64,000 nt of DNA from Cystobacter ferrugineus (GCF_001887355.1 NZ_MPIN01000001.1:969932-1033931), one strand, 5' to 3'. Counted from the first letter of the stretch, positions 19,528 to 28,972 are shown. Made by a program: numbers and translations. The notes: generated from the sequence alone by a model not told the origin.

Positions 19528-20649
19528 ATGCCGACGGTCCAACGGGTGTTGATGACCGCCGACACGGTGGGCGGTGTCTGGGCCTATGCCCTGGAGTTGT
19601 GCCGCGCCCTCGGGCAGGGGGGCATCCAGGTGGACCTGGCGACGCTGGGGTCGCGGGTGTCCGCCGCGCAGTGGCGCGAGGCGAGGCAACTGCCAAACCT
19701 CACCATCCATGAGAGCCATTACCGGCTGGAGTGGATGGACGAGCCCTGGGATGACGTGCGCGCCTCCGGGCAATGGCTGCTCGAGCTGGAGGCGGCGCTG
19801 TCTCCCGACATCGTCCACCTCAATGGCTTCTGCCATGGCGCGCTGCCCTGGCGGACGCCGGCGCTGGTGGTGTCGCACTCGTGCGTTCTCTCCTGGTGGG
19901 AGGCGGTGAAGGGGGAGCCCGCTCCCGAGCAATACGCGCACTACCGGCGCGAGGTGTCGCGGGGGCTGCGCGCGGCGGCGTGCGTGGTGGCTCCCAGCGC
20001 CGCCATGCTCGAGGCCACCGAGCGGCTCCATGGTCCCTTGCGCTTCACGCGTGTCATTCCCAACGCGCGGCGGGCGGAGGCCTATCCTCCCGGAGCGAAG
20101 GAAGAGTTCGTGCTCGCGGCGGGCCGGCTGTGGGACGAGGCCAAGAACCTGGCGGCGCTGGACGCGGTCGCGCCGGGGCTGCCCTTTCCCGTGCGCGTCG
20201 CCGGTGAGGTCCAGCACCCGGGAGGCGGCGGCAGGGCCCGGGCTCCGCACGTGGAATCGCTCGGAGCGCTGGCGCCCGGGGAGCTCGCCGGGTGGATGGC
20301 GAGGGCGGCCATCTACGCGCTGCCCGCGCGCTATGAGCCCTTCGGGTTGTCCATCCTGGAGGCCGCGCTCGCCGGGTGCGCGCTGGTGCTCGGGGACATC
20401 CCCAGCCTGCGCGAGGTGTGGGGCGAGGCCGCGCGCTTCGTCCACCCGGACGACGAGGACGGGCTCGCGCGCGCGCTGCGGGAGTTGATGGCCCATCCCG
20501 CCGAGCGCGAGCGCCTGGCCTGTGCGGCCCGCGCCCGGGCGCTCACCTTCACGCCCCGCCGCATGGTGGAGGCGTATCTCGAACTCTATGCCGCGCTGCG
20601 CGCGCGGCCTTCCGAGGCGTGGGTGCGTCCCGCGCCCCATGCTTCCTGA
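19528..20649 (+). CDS. GT4-type glycosyltransferase (copy 2)
   Basis: A 373-residue GT-B enzyme paralogous to the gene at 6924-8060. They share VQRVLMT near the start, ELCRALG, the donor-site block PARYEPFGLS and the ending TFTPRRM-EAYLELYAALR. The ATG at 19528 has GGGAGG at 19515-19520, 7 bases away; a TTG at 19522 is too close to that site. It follows the SDR gene by 16 bp and stays in the same operon. Having a close paralogue at the border of the same cluster suggests duplication and addition of two similar sugars, or one enzyme now redundant. Confidence 0.9.
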   Translation: MPTVQRVLMTADTVGGVWAYALELCRALGQGGIQVDLATLGSRVSAAQWREARQLPNLTIHESHYRLEWMDEPWDDVRASGQWLLELEAALSPDIVHLNGFCHGALPWRTPALVVSHSCVLSWWEAVKGEPAPEQYAHYRREVSRGLRAAACVVAPSAAMLEATERLHGPLRFTRVIPNARRAEAYPPGAKEEFVLAAGRLWDEAKNLAALDAVAPGLPFPVRVAGEVQHPGGGGRARAPHVESLGALAPGELAGWMARAAIYALPARYEPFGLSILEAALAGCALVLGDIPSLREVWGEAARFVHPDDEDGLARALRELMAHPAERERLACAARARALTFTPRRMVEAYLELYAALRARPSEAWVRPAPHAS

Positions 20650-20667
20650 CGGCCCCCTTCATTCATC

Positions 20668-21807
20668 ATGCGCATCGTCCTCTTCTGTCATTCCCTGTTG
20701 TCCGACTGGAACCATGGCAACGCGCACTTCCTTCGCGGCGTGGTGACGGAGCTCACCCTGCGTGGCCACGAGGTGCGGGTCCTCGAGCCCGAGGACGCCT
20801 GGAGCTTGCGCAACCTGCTGGCCGAGCCCACCGGGGCGGCGGTGCTGGAGGAGGTGCGGACCGTCTACCCGGCCGTGCGTCCCGAGCGCTACACGCCCGA
20901 CTCGCTCGATCTGGATCGCGTGCTCGACGGGGCCCACCTCGTCATCGTCCACGAGTGGAGCCCGCCGGAGCTGGTGCGGCGCCTGGGCGAGCGGCGCCGG
21001 GCGGGTGGCTCCTTCCGCCTGCTCTTCCATGACACCCACCACCGCAGCGTGAGCGCCCGGGAGGAGATGGCGCGCTACGAGTTGACCCACTACGACGGCG
21101 TGCTCGCCTTCGGGGATGTCATCCGGCGCATCTACCTGGAGCAGGGCTGGGCCGCGCGGGCCTGGACGTGGCACGAGGCCGCGGACACGCGTGTGTTCCA
21201 CCCCCTGCCGCACCTGGCGGCGGAGAGGGATCTCGTCTGGGTGGGCAACTGGGGCGACGACGAGCGCACCGCGGAGCTGCATGAGTTCCTGTTGGAGCCG
21301 GTGAAGGCGCTCGGTCTGAAGGCGCGGGTGCATGGCGTGCGCTATCCGGACGCCGCGCGCGAGGCGCTCGCCACCTCGGGCATCGAGTACGCGGGATGGC
21401 TGCCCAACCACCGCGCGCCCCAGGCCTTCTCCCAGGCGCGCGTGACGGTCCACGTGCCGCGCCGGCCCTATACCCAGGCGCTGCCTGGCATTCCCACCAT
21501 CCGCCCCTTCGAGGCGCTCGCCTGTGGCATTCCCCTGGTGTCGGCGCCGTGGTCGGACGCGGAGGGTCTCTTCACCCCGGGCCGGGACTTCCTCGTCGCC
21601 ACCAACGGAGAGGAAATGCGGCGCCACCTGCGTGCGCTGATCGCCGACGAGGGGCTGTGCCGCGAGCTGGCGGAGCACGGCCGGCGCACGGTGCTCGCGC
21701 GCCACACCTGTGGGCACCGCGTGGAGGAGCTTCTGCGCATCTGCCAGTCATTGGGAATGAGCGCTTCACAGTGTCACCCGCTGGCGCGGGAAAGGAGCAC
21801 CCCATGA
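20668..21807 (+). CDS. CgeB-like glycosyltransferase 1
   Basis: A 379-residue glycosyltransferase of the CgeB/DUF3880 kind, a GT-B relative named after a spore-coat maturation protein. N-terminal MRIVLFCHSLLSDWNHGNAHFLRG marks the first Rossmann fold. The donor half has RPFEALACGIPLVSAPWSDAEGLFTPGRDF, with the Glu expected to hold the nucleotide ribose. It is the first of three related genes in a row, each about 360-380 residues, and its stop overlaps the next start at ATGA. Three similar enzymes in series suggest stepwise addition of sugars to one acceptor. Confidence 0.83.
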   Translation: MRIVLFCHSLLSDWNHGNAHFLRGVVTELTLRGHEVRVLEPEDAWSLRNLLAEPTGAAVLEEVRTVYPAVRPERYTPDSLDLDRVLDGAHLVIVHEWSPPELVRRLGERRRAGGSFRLLFHDTHHRSVSAREEMARYELTHYDGVLAFGDVIRRIYLEQGWAARAWTWHEAADTRVFHPLPHLAAERDLVWVGNWGDDERTAELHEFLLEPVKALGLKARVHGVRYPDAAREALATSGIEYAGWLPNHRAPQAFSQARVTVHVPRRPYTQALPGIPTIRPFEALACGIPLVSAPWSDAEGLFTPGRDFLVATNGEEMRRHLRALIADEGLCRELAEHGRRTVLARHTCGHRVEELLRICQSLGMSASQCHPLARERSTP

Positions 21808-22910
21808 GCAAGGGTTCGCGTATCGCCTTCTTCGGCTCGAGCCTCGTCTCGGCCTACTGGAACGGAGCGGCCACCTACTACCGTGGCATCATCCGCGCGC
21901 TGCACGAGCGCGGGCACCACGTCACCTTCTACGAGCCGGATGCCTACGAGCGCCAGCAGCACCGCGACATGGCGGATCCGGACTGGGCGCGCGTGGTTGT
22001 CTATTCGGCGCGGGGTACCGAGGCGCTCGAGCGTTGCCTGGAAGAGGCCCGGGACGCGGACGTGGTGGTGAAGGCGAGCGGTGTGGGCGTGTTCGACGCC
22101 CTGCTCGAGGCGCGCGTGCTGGAACTGCGGCGTTCGGGCAACCAGGTGGTGTTCTGGGACGTCGACGCGCCGGCCACGCTCGAGCGCATGGAGAAGGATC
22201 CGAGCGATCCCTTCCGGGCGCTGGTGCCGCGCTACGATCACATCCTCACCTACGGGGGCGGAGAGCCGGTGGTGTCGGCCTACCGGGCGCTCGGGGCGCG
22301 CGAGTGCGTGCCCATCTACAACGCGTTGGATCCACACACCCACCACCCGGTGGCGGCGGATGCGCGCTTCGAGGGGGACCTGGCCTTCCTGGGAAACCGG
22401 CTGCCGGACCGCGAGGCGCGCGTGGAGGCCTTCTTCCTGAAGGCCGCGAGCCTCCTGCCCGGCTCTCGCTTCCTCTTGGGGGGCAGCGGCTGGGGAGATC
22501 GCGCGCTGCCGGAGAACGTGAAGTACCTGGGCCACGTCTACACGCAGGACCACAACGCGCTGAACTGCTCGGCGCGCGCGGTGCTCAACATCAATCGTGA
22601 CAGCATGGCCCGCTTCGGCTTCTCGCCGGCCACGCGGGTGTTCGAGGCCGCGGGGGCGGGCGCCTGTATCATCACCGACGCCTTCAAGGGCGTGGAGCTG
22701 TTCCTGGAGCCCGGGAAGGAAATCCTCGTGGCGCACTCGGGCGAGGAGGTCGCCGCGCACGTGCGCGCATTGAGTGGGCCCGAGTCGCGGCGCATCGGTC
22801 AGGCGGCGCTCCAGCGCGTGCTGTCCGAGCACACGTATGCCCATCGTGCCTCGAAGGTGGAGGAGGTGCTGGGCCTTCCCTCCACCGGTACTCGCGAGCG
22901 GGTGGCCTGA
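21804..22910 (+). CDS. CgeB-like glycosyltransferase 2
   Basis: A 368-residue paralogue of its two neighbours. It begins IAFFGSSLVSAYWNGAATYYRG, matching the start of the third copy, and has the donor-half block ATRVFEAAGAGACIITD followed by LEPGKEILVAHSGEE. The ATG overlaps the preceding stop by four bases. No signal peptide or membrane helix is present, so it works in the cytoplasm or at the inner face of the membrane. Its donor sugar is unknown; UDP-glucuronate is one possibility because ugd is in the same operon. Confidence 0.83.
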   Translation: MSKGSRIAFFGSSLVSAYWNGAATYYRGIIRALHERGHHVTFYEPDAYERQQHRDMADPDWARVVVYSARGTEALERCLEEARDADVVVKASGVGVFDALLEARVLELRRSGNQVVFWDVDAPATLERMEKDPSDPFRALVPRYDHILTYGGGEPVVSAYRALGARECVPIYNALDPHTHHPVAADARFEGDLAFLGNRLPDREARVEAFFLKAASLLPGSRFLLGGSGWGDRALPENVKYLGHVYTQDHNALNCSARAVLNINRDSMARFGFSPATRVFEAAGAGACIITDAFKGVELFLEPGKEILVAHSGEEVAAHVRALSGPESRRIGQAALQRVLSEHTYAHRASKVEEVLGLPSTGTRERVA

Positions 22911-22913
22911 GCC

Positions 22914-24002
22914 ATGGAGACCCAGCGGATGCGGATCGTCATTCTCGGCCTGTCCATCACCTCGAGCTGGGGCAACGGACACGCCACGACCTACCGGGGG
23001 CTGGTGCGCGAGCTGGTGCGGCGCGGACACGACGTGCTGTTCCTCGAGCGGGACGTGCCCTGGTACGCCTCCAATCGTGACATGCCCCGGCCGCCCTATG
23101 GGCGCACCGAGCTGTACTCGGACCTCGCGGACCTGAAGGAGCGCTTCACGGACGCGGTGCGCGGCGCGGACCTGGTCGTGGTGGGCTCCTACGTCCCCCA
23201 GGGGGTGGAGGTGGGCGCCTGGGTGCAGCGCACCGCCCGGGGCGTCACGGCCTTCTATGACATCGACACGCCCGTGACGCTGGCGAAGCTCGCGCGCAAG
23301 GACTTCGAGTACCTCTCGCCCGAGCTGATTCCCGGCTATGCGCTCTACCTGTCCTTCACGGGGGGCCCGCTGCTCCAGAGCATCGAGCGCGAGCTGGGCT
23401 CACCCGCGGCCCGGCCGCTCTACTGTAGCTGCGATCCCGAGCTGTACGCGCCCCAGACGCGCGAGCCGCTCTGGGACCTGGGCTACCTGGGCACCTACAG
23501 TGATGACCGGCAGCCGGTGTTGGAGCGCTTGATGCTCGACGCGGCGCGGGCGCTGACCTCGGGCCGTTTCGTGGTCGCCGGACCGCAGTATCCCGCCAGC
23601 ATCGCGTGGCCCGCCAACGTGGCGCGCGTGGAGCACCTGGCGCCGCCCGAGCATCCGGCGTTCTACAACTCCCAGCGCTTCACGCTGAACGTCACCCGGG
23701 CGGACATGGTGCGCGCGGGCTACTCCCCGAGTGTGCGGCTGTTCGAGGCCGCCGCATGCGCGGTGCCCATCATCAGCGATGCGTGGGAGGGGCTCGACAC
23801 CTTCTTCCGGCCGGGCGAGGAGATCCTCATCTCTCGCTCCGGGGAGGAGACGCGGCGCTACCTCCAGGAAGTGCCGGAGGCGGAGCGCCAGGAGATGGGC
23901 CGGAAGGCACGGGCCCGGGTGCTGGCCGCTCACACGGCGGCGCATCGCGCGGAGACGTTGGAGGACTACGCCCGGTCGGTGAGTTCAGGACGGAAGCCCT
24001 AG
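22914..24002 (+). CDS. CgeB-like glycosyltransferase 3
   Basis: A 362-residue third member of the CgeB-like series: MRIVILGLSITSSWGNGHATTYRG at the start and SVRLFEAAACAVPIISDAWEGLDTF with FRPGEEILI in the donor half. It starts three bases after the previous stop; an in-frame ATG at 22929 would remove five residues and is possible. The neighbouring ugd gene begins 18 bp downstream. It is closer to copy 2 than to copy 1 in motif spelling, which suggests successive tandem duplications. Confidence 0.83.
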   Translation: METQRMRIVILGLSITSSWGNGHATTYRGLVRELVRRGHDVLFLERDVPWYASNRDMPRPPYGRTELYSDLADLKERFTDAVRGADLVVVGSYVPQGVEVGAWVQRTARGVTAFYDIDTPVTLAKLARKDFEYLSPELIPGYALYLSFTGGPLLQSIERELGSPAARPLYCSCDPELYAPQTREPLWDLGYLGTYSDDRQPVLERLMLDAARALTSGRFVVAGPQYPASIAWPANVARVEHLAPPEHPAFYNSQRFTLNVTRADMVRAGYSPSVRLFEAAACAVPIISDAWEGLDTFFRPGEEILISRSGEETRRYLQEVPEAERQEMGRKARARVLAAHTAAHRAETLEDYARSVSSGRKP

Positions 24003-24020
24003 GCGAGAGAGGCGGGACGT

Positions 24021-25328
24021 ATGAAGATCGCGGTCATTGGTACGGGGTACGTGGGTCTGGTGGCGGGGACCTGCTTCGCGGAGTCCGGGCATGAGGTCAC
24101 CTGCATCGACGTCAACCCGAGGAAGATCCAGGCGCTGAGGCGGGGCGAGGTGCCCATCTACGAGCCGGGTCTGGAGGAACTGGTGCGCCGCAATGCCGCC
24201 GCGGGCCGCCTCCACTTCACCGAGGAACTGGCGGGAGCGGTAGGGCCCGCGCAGGTGGTGTTCATCGCCGTGGGGACTCCAGAGGGCGAGACGGGTCGCG
24301 CGGATCTGCAATACGTGCTCGCCGCCGCCGAGCAGGTGGGCCGGGCGCTGCGGCAGTACACGGTCATCGTGGACAAGAGCACGGTGCCGGTGGGCACGGC
24401 GGACAAGGTGCACGAGGTCATCGCCCGCCACACCCGGTGTGAGTTCGACGTGGTGTCCAACCCCGAGTTCCTCAAGGAAGGGGCGGCGCTGGAGGACTTC
24501 CTCAAGCCGGACCGGGTGGTGATTGGCACGCGCTCGGAGCGGGCGCGCAAGCTCATGGCCGAGCTGTATGCGCCCTTCGTGCGCACGGAGAGCCCCATCC
24601 TCTTCATGGATCCGTGCTCGGCGGAGCTGACCAAGTACGCGGCCAACGCGATGCTCGCCACGCGCATCTCGTTCATGAATGACATGGCCGCGCTCTGCGA
24701 GAAGGTGGGCGCGGACGTGGAGCAGGTGCGCAAGGGAATGGGCGCGGACAAGCGCATCGGCTATTCCTTCCTGCACCCGGGGATTGGTTATGGCGGGAGT
24801 TGTTTTCCCAAGGACGTGAAGGCGCTGACGGCCACGGCGCGCGACGTGGGGCTGGAGTTCGACCTGCTGCGCGCGGTGGAGAACACCAACGCGAGGCAGA
24901 AGCGATGCCTGCTGACCAAGGCGCTGAGACACTTTGGCGACCTGTCCGAGCGCACCTTCGCGGTGTGGGGTCTGGCGTTCAAGCCGAAGACGGACGACAT
25001 GCGGGAAGCGCCGTCGGTGGAGCTCATCGAGGGCTTGCTCGGCAAGGGCGCGCGGGTGCAATGCCATGATCCGGTGGCGGTCGAGAGCGCGCGCCGCTAC
25101 TTCGGCGACCGGGTGCTGTACGCCCCTACGTGCTACGCGGCGGCGGAGGGGGCCGATGCGATCTTCCTGGTGACGGAGTGGAACGAGTTCCGCCACCCGG
25201 ACCTGAAGCGGCTCAAGGCGACGATGAAGAGTCCCACGCTCTTCGATGGCCGCAACGTCATCGATCCCCGGCTCGCGCGCGAGGAGGGCTTCACCTACTT
25301 CGGCATCGGCCGGCCCTCCGCCTCTTGA
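24021..25328 (+). CDS. ugd: UDP-glucose 6-dehydrogenase
   Basis: This 435-residue cytosolic enzyme oxidises UDP-glucose to UDP-glucuronate with two NAD. It has the N-terminal NAD motif IGTGYVGLVAGTCFAE, the KSTVPVGT block, NPEFLKEG, the Lys-containing ELTKYAANA, and GIGYGGSCFPKD with the catalytic Cys261. Length and domain order are those of the family. It closes the long forward operon 18 bp after the third CgeB-like gene and would supply uronic acid, or a pentose or galacturonate derived from it by the two SDR enzymes. Confidence 0.95.
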   Translation: MKIAVIGTGYVGLVAGTCFAESGHEVTCIDVNPRKIQALRRGEVPIYEPGLEELVRRNAAAGRLHFTEELAGAVGPAQVVFIAVGTPEGETGRADLQYVLAAAEQVGRALRQYTVIVDKSTVPVGTADKVHEVIARHTRCEFDVVSNPEFLKEGAALEDFLKPDRVVIGTRSERARKLMAELYAPFVRTESPILFMDPCSAELTKYAANAMLATRISFMNDMAALCEKVGADVEQVRKGMGADKRIGYSFLHPGIGYGGSCFPKDVKALTATARDVGLEFDLLRAVENTNARQKRCLLTKALRHFGDLSERTFAVWGLAFKPKTDDMREAPSVELIEGLLGKGARVQCHDPVAVESARRYFGDRVLYAPTCYAAAEGADAIFLVTEWNEFRHPDLKRLKATMKSPTLFDGRNVIDPRLAREEGFTYFGIGRPSAS

Positions 25329-25408
25329 GGGCTCTGGGCGTCTCCTGAAGGTTGTCAGAGAGCGGAACTACCCTGAGGGGAGGCTGTGCTTCCCCCGGGG
25401 TGGCGCTC

Positions 25409-25636
25409 ATGCTGACAAGGATTCACTCGCTCCTCTCTTGGCGGTACTTCGCCGAGGCGACAGGCATTGGCTTGTCGCTCCTGGCCGCGCTGGTGCTCCT
25501 GGCGGGATGCTCCACGGGCTCGCCGCGCGGAAGCCTGACGAGCGGCTGGGGCCTGCACTCCCGGCCCGTCGCCTCACGGGGGGATGGGCGGGAGCGGTTT
25601 CGCCGTTGGGCTGGATTCCTCACCTGGGAAAGCTGA
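25409..25636 (+). pseudogene. Lipoprotein leader probably severed from the toxin gene by a frameshift
   Basis: A 75-codon frame has a basic start, a hydrophobic run and the lipobox VLLAGC, followed by STGSPRGS and a short tail. It overlaps the 5' part of the SitA-like toxin frame by 53 bases, in another phase. The toxin frame is open from 25539 and has no leader of its own, although toxins of this type are lipoproteins. The SitA5-like gene at 56431 likewise has CATGTPRGS after its hydrophobic leader. The simplest reading is one gene split by a one- or two-base indel between 25539 and 25636. A separate small lipoprotein, or programmed frameshifting, are alternatives. Confidence 0.55.
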
Positions 25637-27635
25637 GGCGGGGGATGCGCTCAGCTGTGGAGGCGTGGCGGTGCCCGCGGGGTGGCCCGATTTCTCCTCC
25701 GGAGATGCGGAGGCGTTGCTGGCACCCTTCCTGAGGTGTGCCTCACCCGCCGAGTACGTGGCGTTGCAGCAGCGGGTGGACATGCCCCGGCTGGTGGAGG
25801 CGTTGGATGACTGGGGAGCCGTGCGGCTCGGTGCCCTGGGGCCCGTGCGCGCGGACGCCGCTGGAATCCTCCTCCGAAAGCGCGTCTCCTTCCTGCTCGC
25901 CGTCACCGAGCGCTACGGCGTCTTCTACGCCGAGGTGTTCACCCTCTACGTGCTGCACACGGCCCATGACGATGAGGTGGACGGGCTGTTGCGGTACCTG
26001 GCCCGGGACAAGCAGTTGGGGCAGACGCTGGGGCTGATGCCCGAGGTGCACGAGGAGTTGGCGGGGAGAGGCATGGCGCTCTCGGCCTATCCGGAGCGGG
26101 GAGAGCGGGCGGGTGACGTGCTGAGGGGGCTGGGCCGTGCCGCCCGGGATGCGCTGTCCACGAGCCTGGCGAGCGACGGTGCCCGCTACAGCGAGCTGTC
26201 CGCGCGACGGGAGCAGTTGCCGGTGCCCTACCAGGAGGCGCTGAATGAGGTGGAGAGGGCCCTGGCGTGGAGGCACTTCGCCCCGGGTAGCGTGGTGGTG
26301 GGGAGCTTCGACGCGGCGACGTTCGGCGTGCCGCTGGGCTTCGCCTACCTGGTGGCCGGGACGGGGCAGGGGCTCGCCTCGCTGTCGCGGGGCCAATACG
26401 AGCAGGCCACGCGCGAGTTGGCGCCAGCGGCGGTGGTGGTGGGCCTGTACGCGGGGGGCCGGGGCATACGTGCCCTGTCCGAGACCCGAGGGGCTCCAGG
26501 CATAGGGTTGGGAGGAGCGCGAGGGCTTCGGCGTCTGGCGGTGCTCCAGGAGATGGGGCGGCAGTGGGAGACGCGGCTGGGAGTGGAGGGCGTGCGGGAG
26601 TTGCTGCGGGACATCCGGGCCCGGAGGGAAGCGGCCCACTTCGTGGCCGTGGGAGGAGTGGACGCGGCGCTGGCGTTGCGCGAGGCGCGGGGAGATGTGG
26701 CTCGGGCGCAGGCGTGGCTGTCCCAGGCGAAGCCACAGCGCTCCGGTTCGCCGGTGGGAGGCACGGGGAAGGGGGCTGGGACAGGGGCTTCCGTGGCGGA
26801 GGACACGGCACGCCCCACCTCGAAGCGCCCCCTGGGCACCGAGCGTCTCGGGAGCCTGGACGCGTGGGTGGATGAGCAGGCGGGGCTCACCCGGGAGGTG
26901 CTGGAGGCCCGGCTGGTGTGGGTGGAACTCGATGCCGAGGGACCGCGCCTTCCCCGGGATGTGGCGGTGTTGGAGCGGCAGCGGCCGACCCTGGAGGCCC
27001 CGCCTCCCGGAGCGGAAGGCAACCCGCTGTGGGGCGAGTACGTCGCCTATCGCGAGGAGCGCCTTGGGGAACTCAAGCAGGGCAAGGCCGTGGAGGGGCC
27101 GCTGCGTTGGGAGGGCTACGAGCGGATGCGGGGAGGGTTCGCTCGGGGGATGGCCTTCGAGCGACTCATGGTGGAGCGCCTGCGGGTCGACGCGGCCCGG
27201 CCTCGGGCCGAGCGCCAATTCCTCGGGGATTTCGACCGGCCGTGTATCGAGAGGAGTGTGGGCGTGTGGAAGCAGAGCAGTGGCTTGCGCTTCGCGGATG
27301 TGCTCGTCATCGAGGATGGTCCGAATGTCGGACGGCCTCCTCGCGTGGAGACGTTCAGCTTCAAGAGCCGCGACTTGTCGAGGTTGAAGGGTAATCCCTT
27401 GGTCGCGAAGATGATTGCGGACGCGAGGGAGGCCTTGGGGTATTACGGGGAGACGTTGGACATCCGTCGATCTTCCCTCCAACTGCTGCTGCATCAAGTC
27501 CGCGAGGTGCCGGTCCGAAGGGTTCGCCTCATCTATGAGGGCGGCCCACTCAAACCCAAGGATGCCGATGCCATGAAGGCATTCATGATCAGTGTCCGGG
27601 AGAATGCTCCGGGAGTGGAGGTGTTGTTCCAATGA
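25584..27635 (+). CDS. SitA-like polymorphic toxin, main frame
   Basis: A 683-residue protein resembling large myxobacterial SitA6-type lipoprotein toxins that pass between kin by outer-membrane exchange. The N-terminal half (about residues 35-330) is the family body, with FSSGDAEALLAPF, LVEALDDWGAVRLGALGP, a conserved EVFTLYVLH helix and a glycine-rich hydrophobic region. The last 200 residues, from about 480 (YVAYREERLGELK), form a separate polar domain ending in the FSFKSRDLSRLKGNP area and a beta-rich tail; this is the likely toxin, and its phase and Lys content hint at a nuclease. The frame lacks a signal peptide (see the leader at 25409-25636). Its stop overlaps the immunity gene at ATGA. 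Confidence 0.65.
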   Translation: MGGSGFAVGLDSSPGKAEAGDALSCGGVAVPAGWPDFSSGDAEALLAPFLRCASPAEYVALQQRVDMPRLVEALDDWGAVRLGALGPVRADAAGILLRKRVSFLLAVTERYGVFYAEVFTLYVLHTAHDDEVDGLLRYLARDKQLGQTLGLMPEVHEELAGRGMALSAYPERGERAGDVLRGLGRAARDALSTSLASDGARYSELSARREQLPVPYQEALNEVERALAWRHFAPGSVVVGSFDAATFGVPLGFAYLVAGTGQGLASLSRGQYEQATRELAPAAVVVGLYAGGRGIRALSETRGAPGIGLGGARGLRRLAVLQEMGRQWETRLGVEGVRELLRDIRARREAAHFVAVGGVDAALALREARGDVARAQAWLSQAKPQRSGSPVGGTGKGAGTGASVAEDTARPTSKRPLGTERLGSLDAWVDEQAGLTREVLEARLVWVELDAEGPRLPRDVAVLERQRPTLEAPPPGAEGNPLWGEYVAYREERLGELKQGKAVEGPLRWEGYERMRGGFARGMAFERLMVERLRVDAARPRAERQFLGDFDRPCIERSVGVWKQSSGLRFADVLVIEDGPNVGRPPRVETFSFKSRDLSRLKGNPLVAKMIADAREALGYYGETLDIRRSSLQLLLHQVREVPVRRVRLIYEGGPLKPKDADAMKAFMISVRENAPGVEVLFQ

Positions 27636-28972
27636 AGGTGCTGGAATTCCACGACCTGAAGGAAGAGGACAGTCTCCGGCTAGACTTCAATGGGGCCCTC
27701 GACTCGCAGGTGCCACTGGAAGAGGAACTGGGTTCCTTCCTTCTGGCTCTTGAGGCGTACTCCGAAGGCTGGATGCCGGACGTCATCGACGGTAAGCGAC
27801 GGCGCAAGTACTCCCGTGCTTCTTTCTGGAAGGCGCTGGAGGAGGCTCGCGACGGGAAAAGCACGTCTCTTGGGCTCTACCGGACGAAATGGCCTGCCTT
27901 GGACATGTGGTTCTGGCTTTGGCTTTCGCCAGGAGCACATGAAGTGCATATCTCGATCAAGGTGAAGCCGCTGTCCGTCTTCGCGGAGGCGGAGCGCTGT
28001 CACCGATTCGTGGAGATGATGCGCGCCTGGGCCTCGCGCTACCCGGTCTCCCATGCTGCGGCCCACAGTCTGGCGGACAGGGGATTGGCGGACTCTCCCA
28101 ACTTCGGCCGCGACATGCAGACGGCCATCCGGGATGGGTTCGACAAGATCTACGAGGTGTTCTGGCTCAACGTCTTCGGTCCGAAGCTGGTGCAAGCCGT
28201 GGGGCGCGAGCGCATGTTGTCCACGCCGGCCTGGCGGGTGGAGGAGTTGCCCAATGGAGCCGTGCTCGTGGTGACGTGGCCCACGGCGGCGGACTTCGCC
28301 AGCGACGAGGCTCGCATTGCCCAGGCCCGCGTCCATGCCCACCTCCGGCCGGACCTGGACTTCGACACCCTGTTGCGCACCCTGCGCGAGCGCAGCGCCA
28401 TGCTCGCCCCCGTGGAGCCCCGCTTCCACCCGGACGTGGCGCCGCTCCTCTCCCGCGTGGTGGATAGCGTCGCCATTCACGAGCGCCAGCGGAAGATTTC
28501 CGAGCTCAATGCCTGGCAGCCACCCGAGCCCGAGGAATGGCTCCCCGCCACCGCCGAGCTGCCCTCGGACGTGGTGGACCCAGAGCGGGCTCGAGCGCAT
28601 TACCGCTACCTCGCCGAGCACCTGGTGGCGCTGCTGCACACGAAAGTCCCCTCCGTCTTCAAGGCAACCCCCGAGTCCCTCACGGACGTGGACTACCAGT
28701 TGTGGCATGAGGAGTTCCCCCGCGTGTTCGAGCGGGAGAAGGTTGACGCGCTCGCGGTGCCCGCCATGGGCGCCTACCTGGGAGAGGTGTTGGTGCGCCA
28801 CCTGGGGGGCCAGTGGATTCCCCGTCAGAAGCTGGAGGAGGCCCAAGTGCGCGTAGGCGACCGGGTCTGGCTGCCCTTCCTCCGGGCCTGGCGCTCCATG
28901 CGCACCTGCCAGTCGTTGTTGGACTTCTCCCTCACCCAGCTCTACCGCGTCGCCGAGCGGCACCGCTCCTGA
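27632..28972 (+). CDS. Candidate immunity protein for the SitA-like toxin, two-part
   Basis: A 446-residue soluble protein without signal peptide. It starts inside the stop codon of the toxin gene (ATGA), the arrangement expected for cognate immunity. The first 260 residues contain conserved-looking WFWLWLSPG and DKIYEVFWLNVFG. The last 150 residues appear to be a second domain with MGAYLGEVLVRHLGGQWIPRQKLEEAQVRVGDRVWLPF. I do not recognise an assigned immunity family. Local G+C in the first 300 bases is lower than in the rest, which may mark a swapped specificity segment. Function is inferred from position. Confidence 0.6.
   Translation: MKVLEFHDLKEEDSLRLDFNGALDSQVPLEEELGSFLLALEAYSEGWMPDVIDGKRRRKYSRASFWKALEEARDGKSTSLGLYRTKWPALDMWFWLWLSPGAHEVHISIKVKPLSVFAEAERCHRFVEMMRAWASRYPVSHAAAHSLADRGLADSPNFGRDMQTAIRDGFDKIYEVFWLNVFGPKLVQAVGRERMLSTPAWRVEELPNGAVLVVTWPTAADFASDEARIAQARVHAHLRPDLDFDTLLRTLRERSAMLAPVEPRFHPDVAPLLSRVVDSVAIHERQRKISELNAWQPPEPEEWLPATAELPSDVVDPERARAHYRYLAEHLVALLHTKVPSVFKATPESLTDVDYQLWHEEFPRVFEREKVDALAVPAMGAYLGEVLVRHLGGQWIPRQKLEEAQVRVGDRVWLPFLRAWRSMRTCQSLLDFSLTQLYRVAERHRS

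Noticed and set aside
25246-25734. 162-codon frame across the end of ugd and the toxin leader
   Set aside because: It begins inside ugd in another phase and shows no coherent domain; the two flanking frames explain the DNA better.
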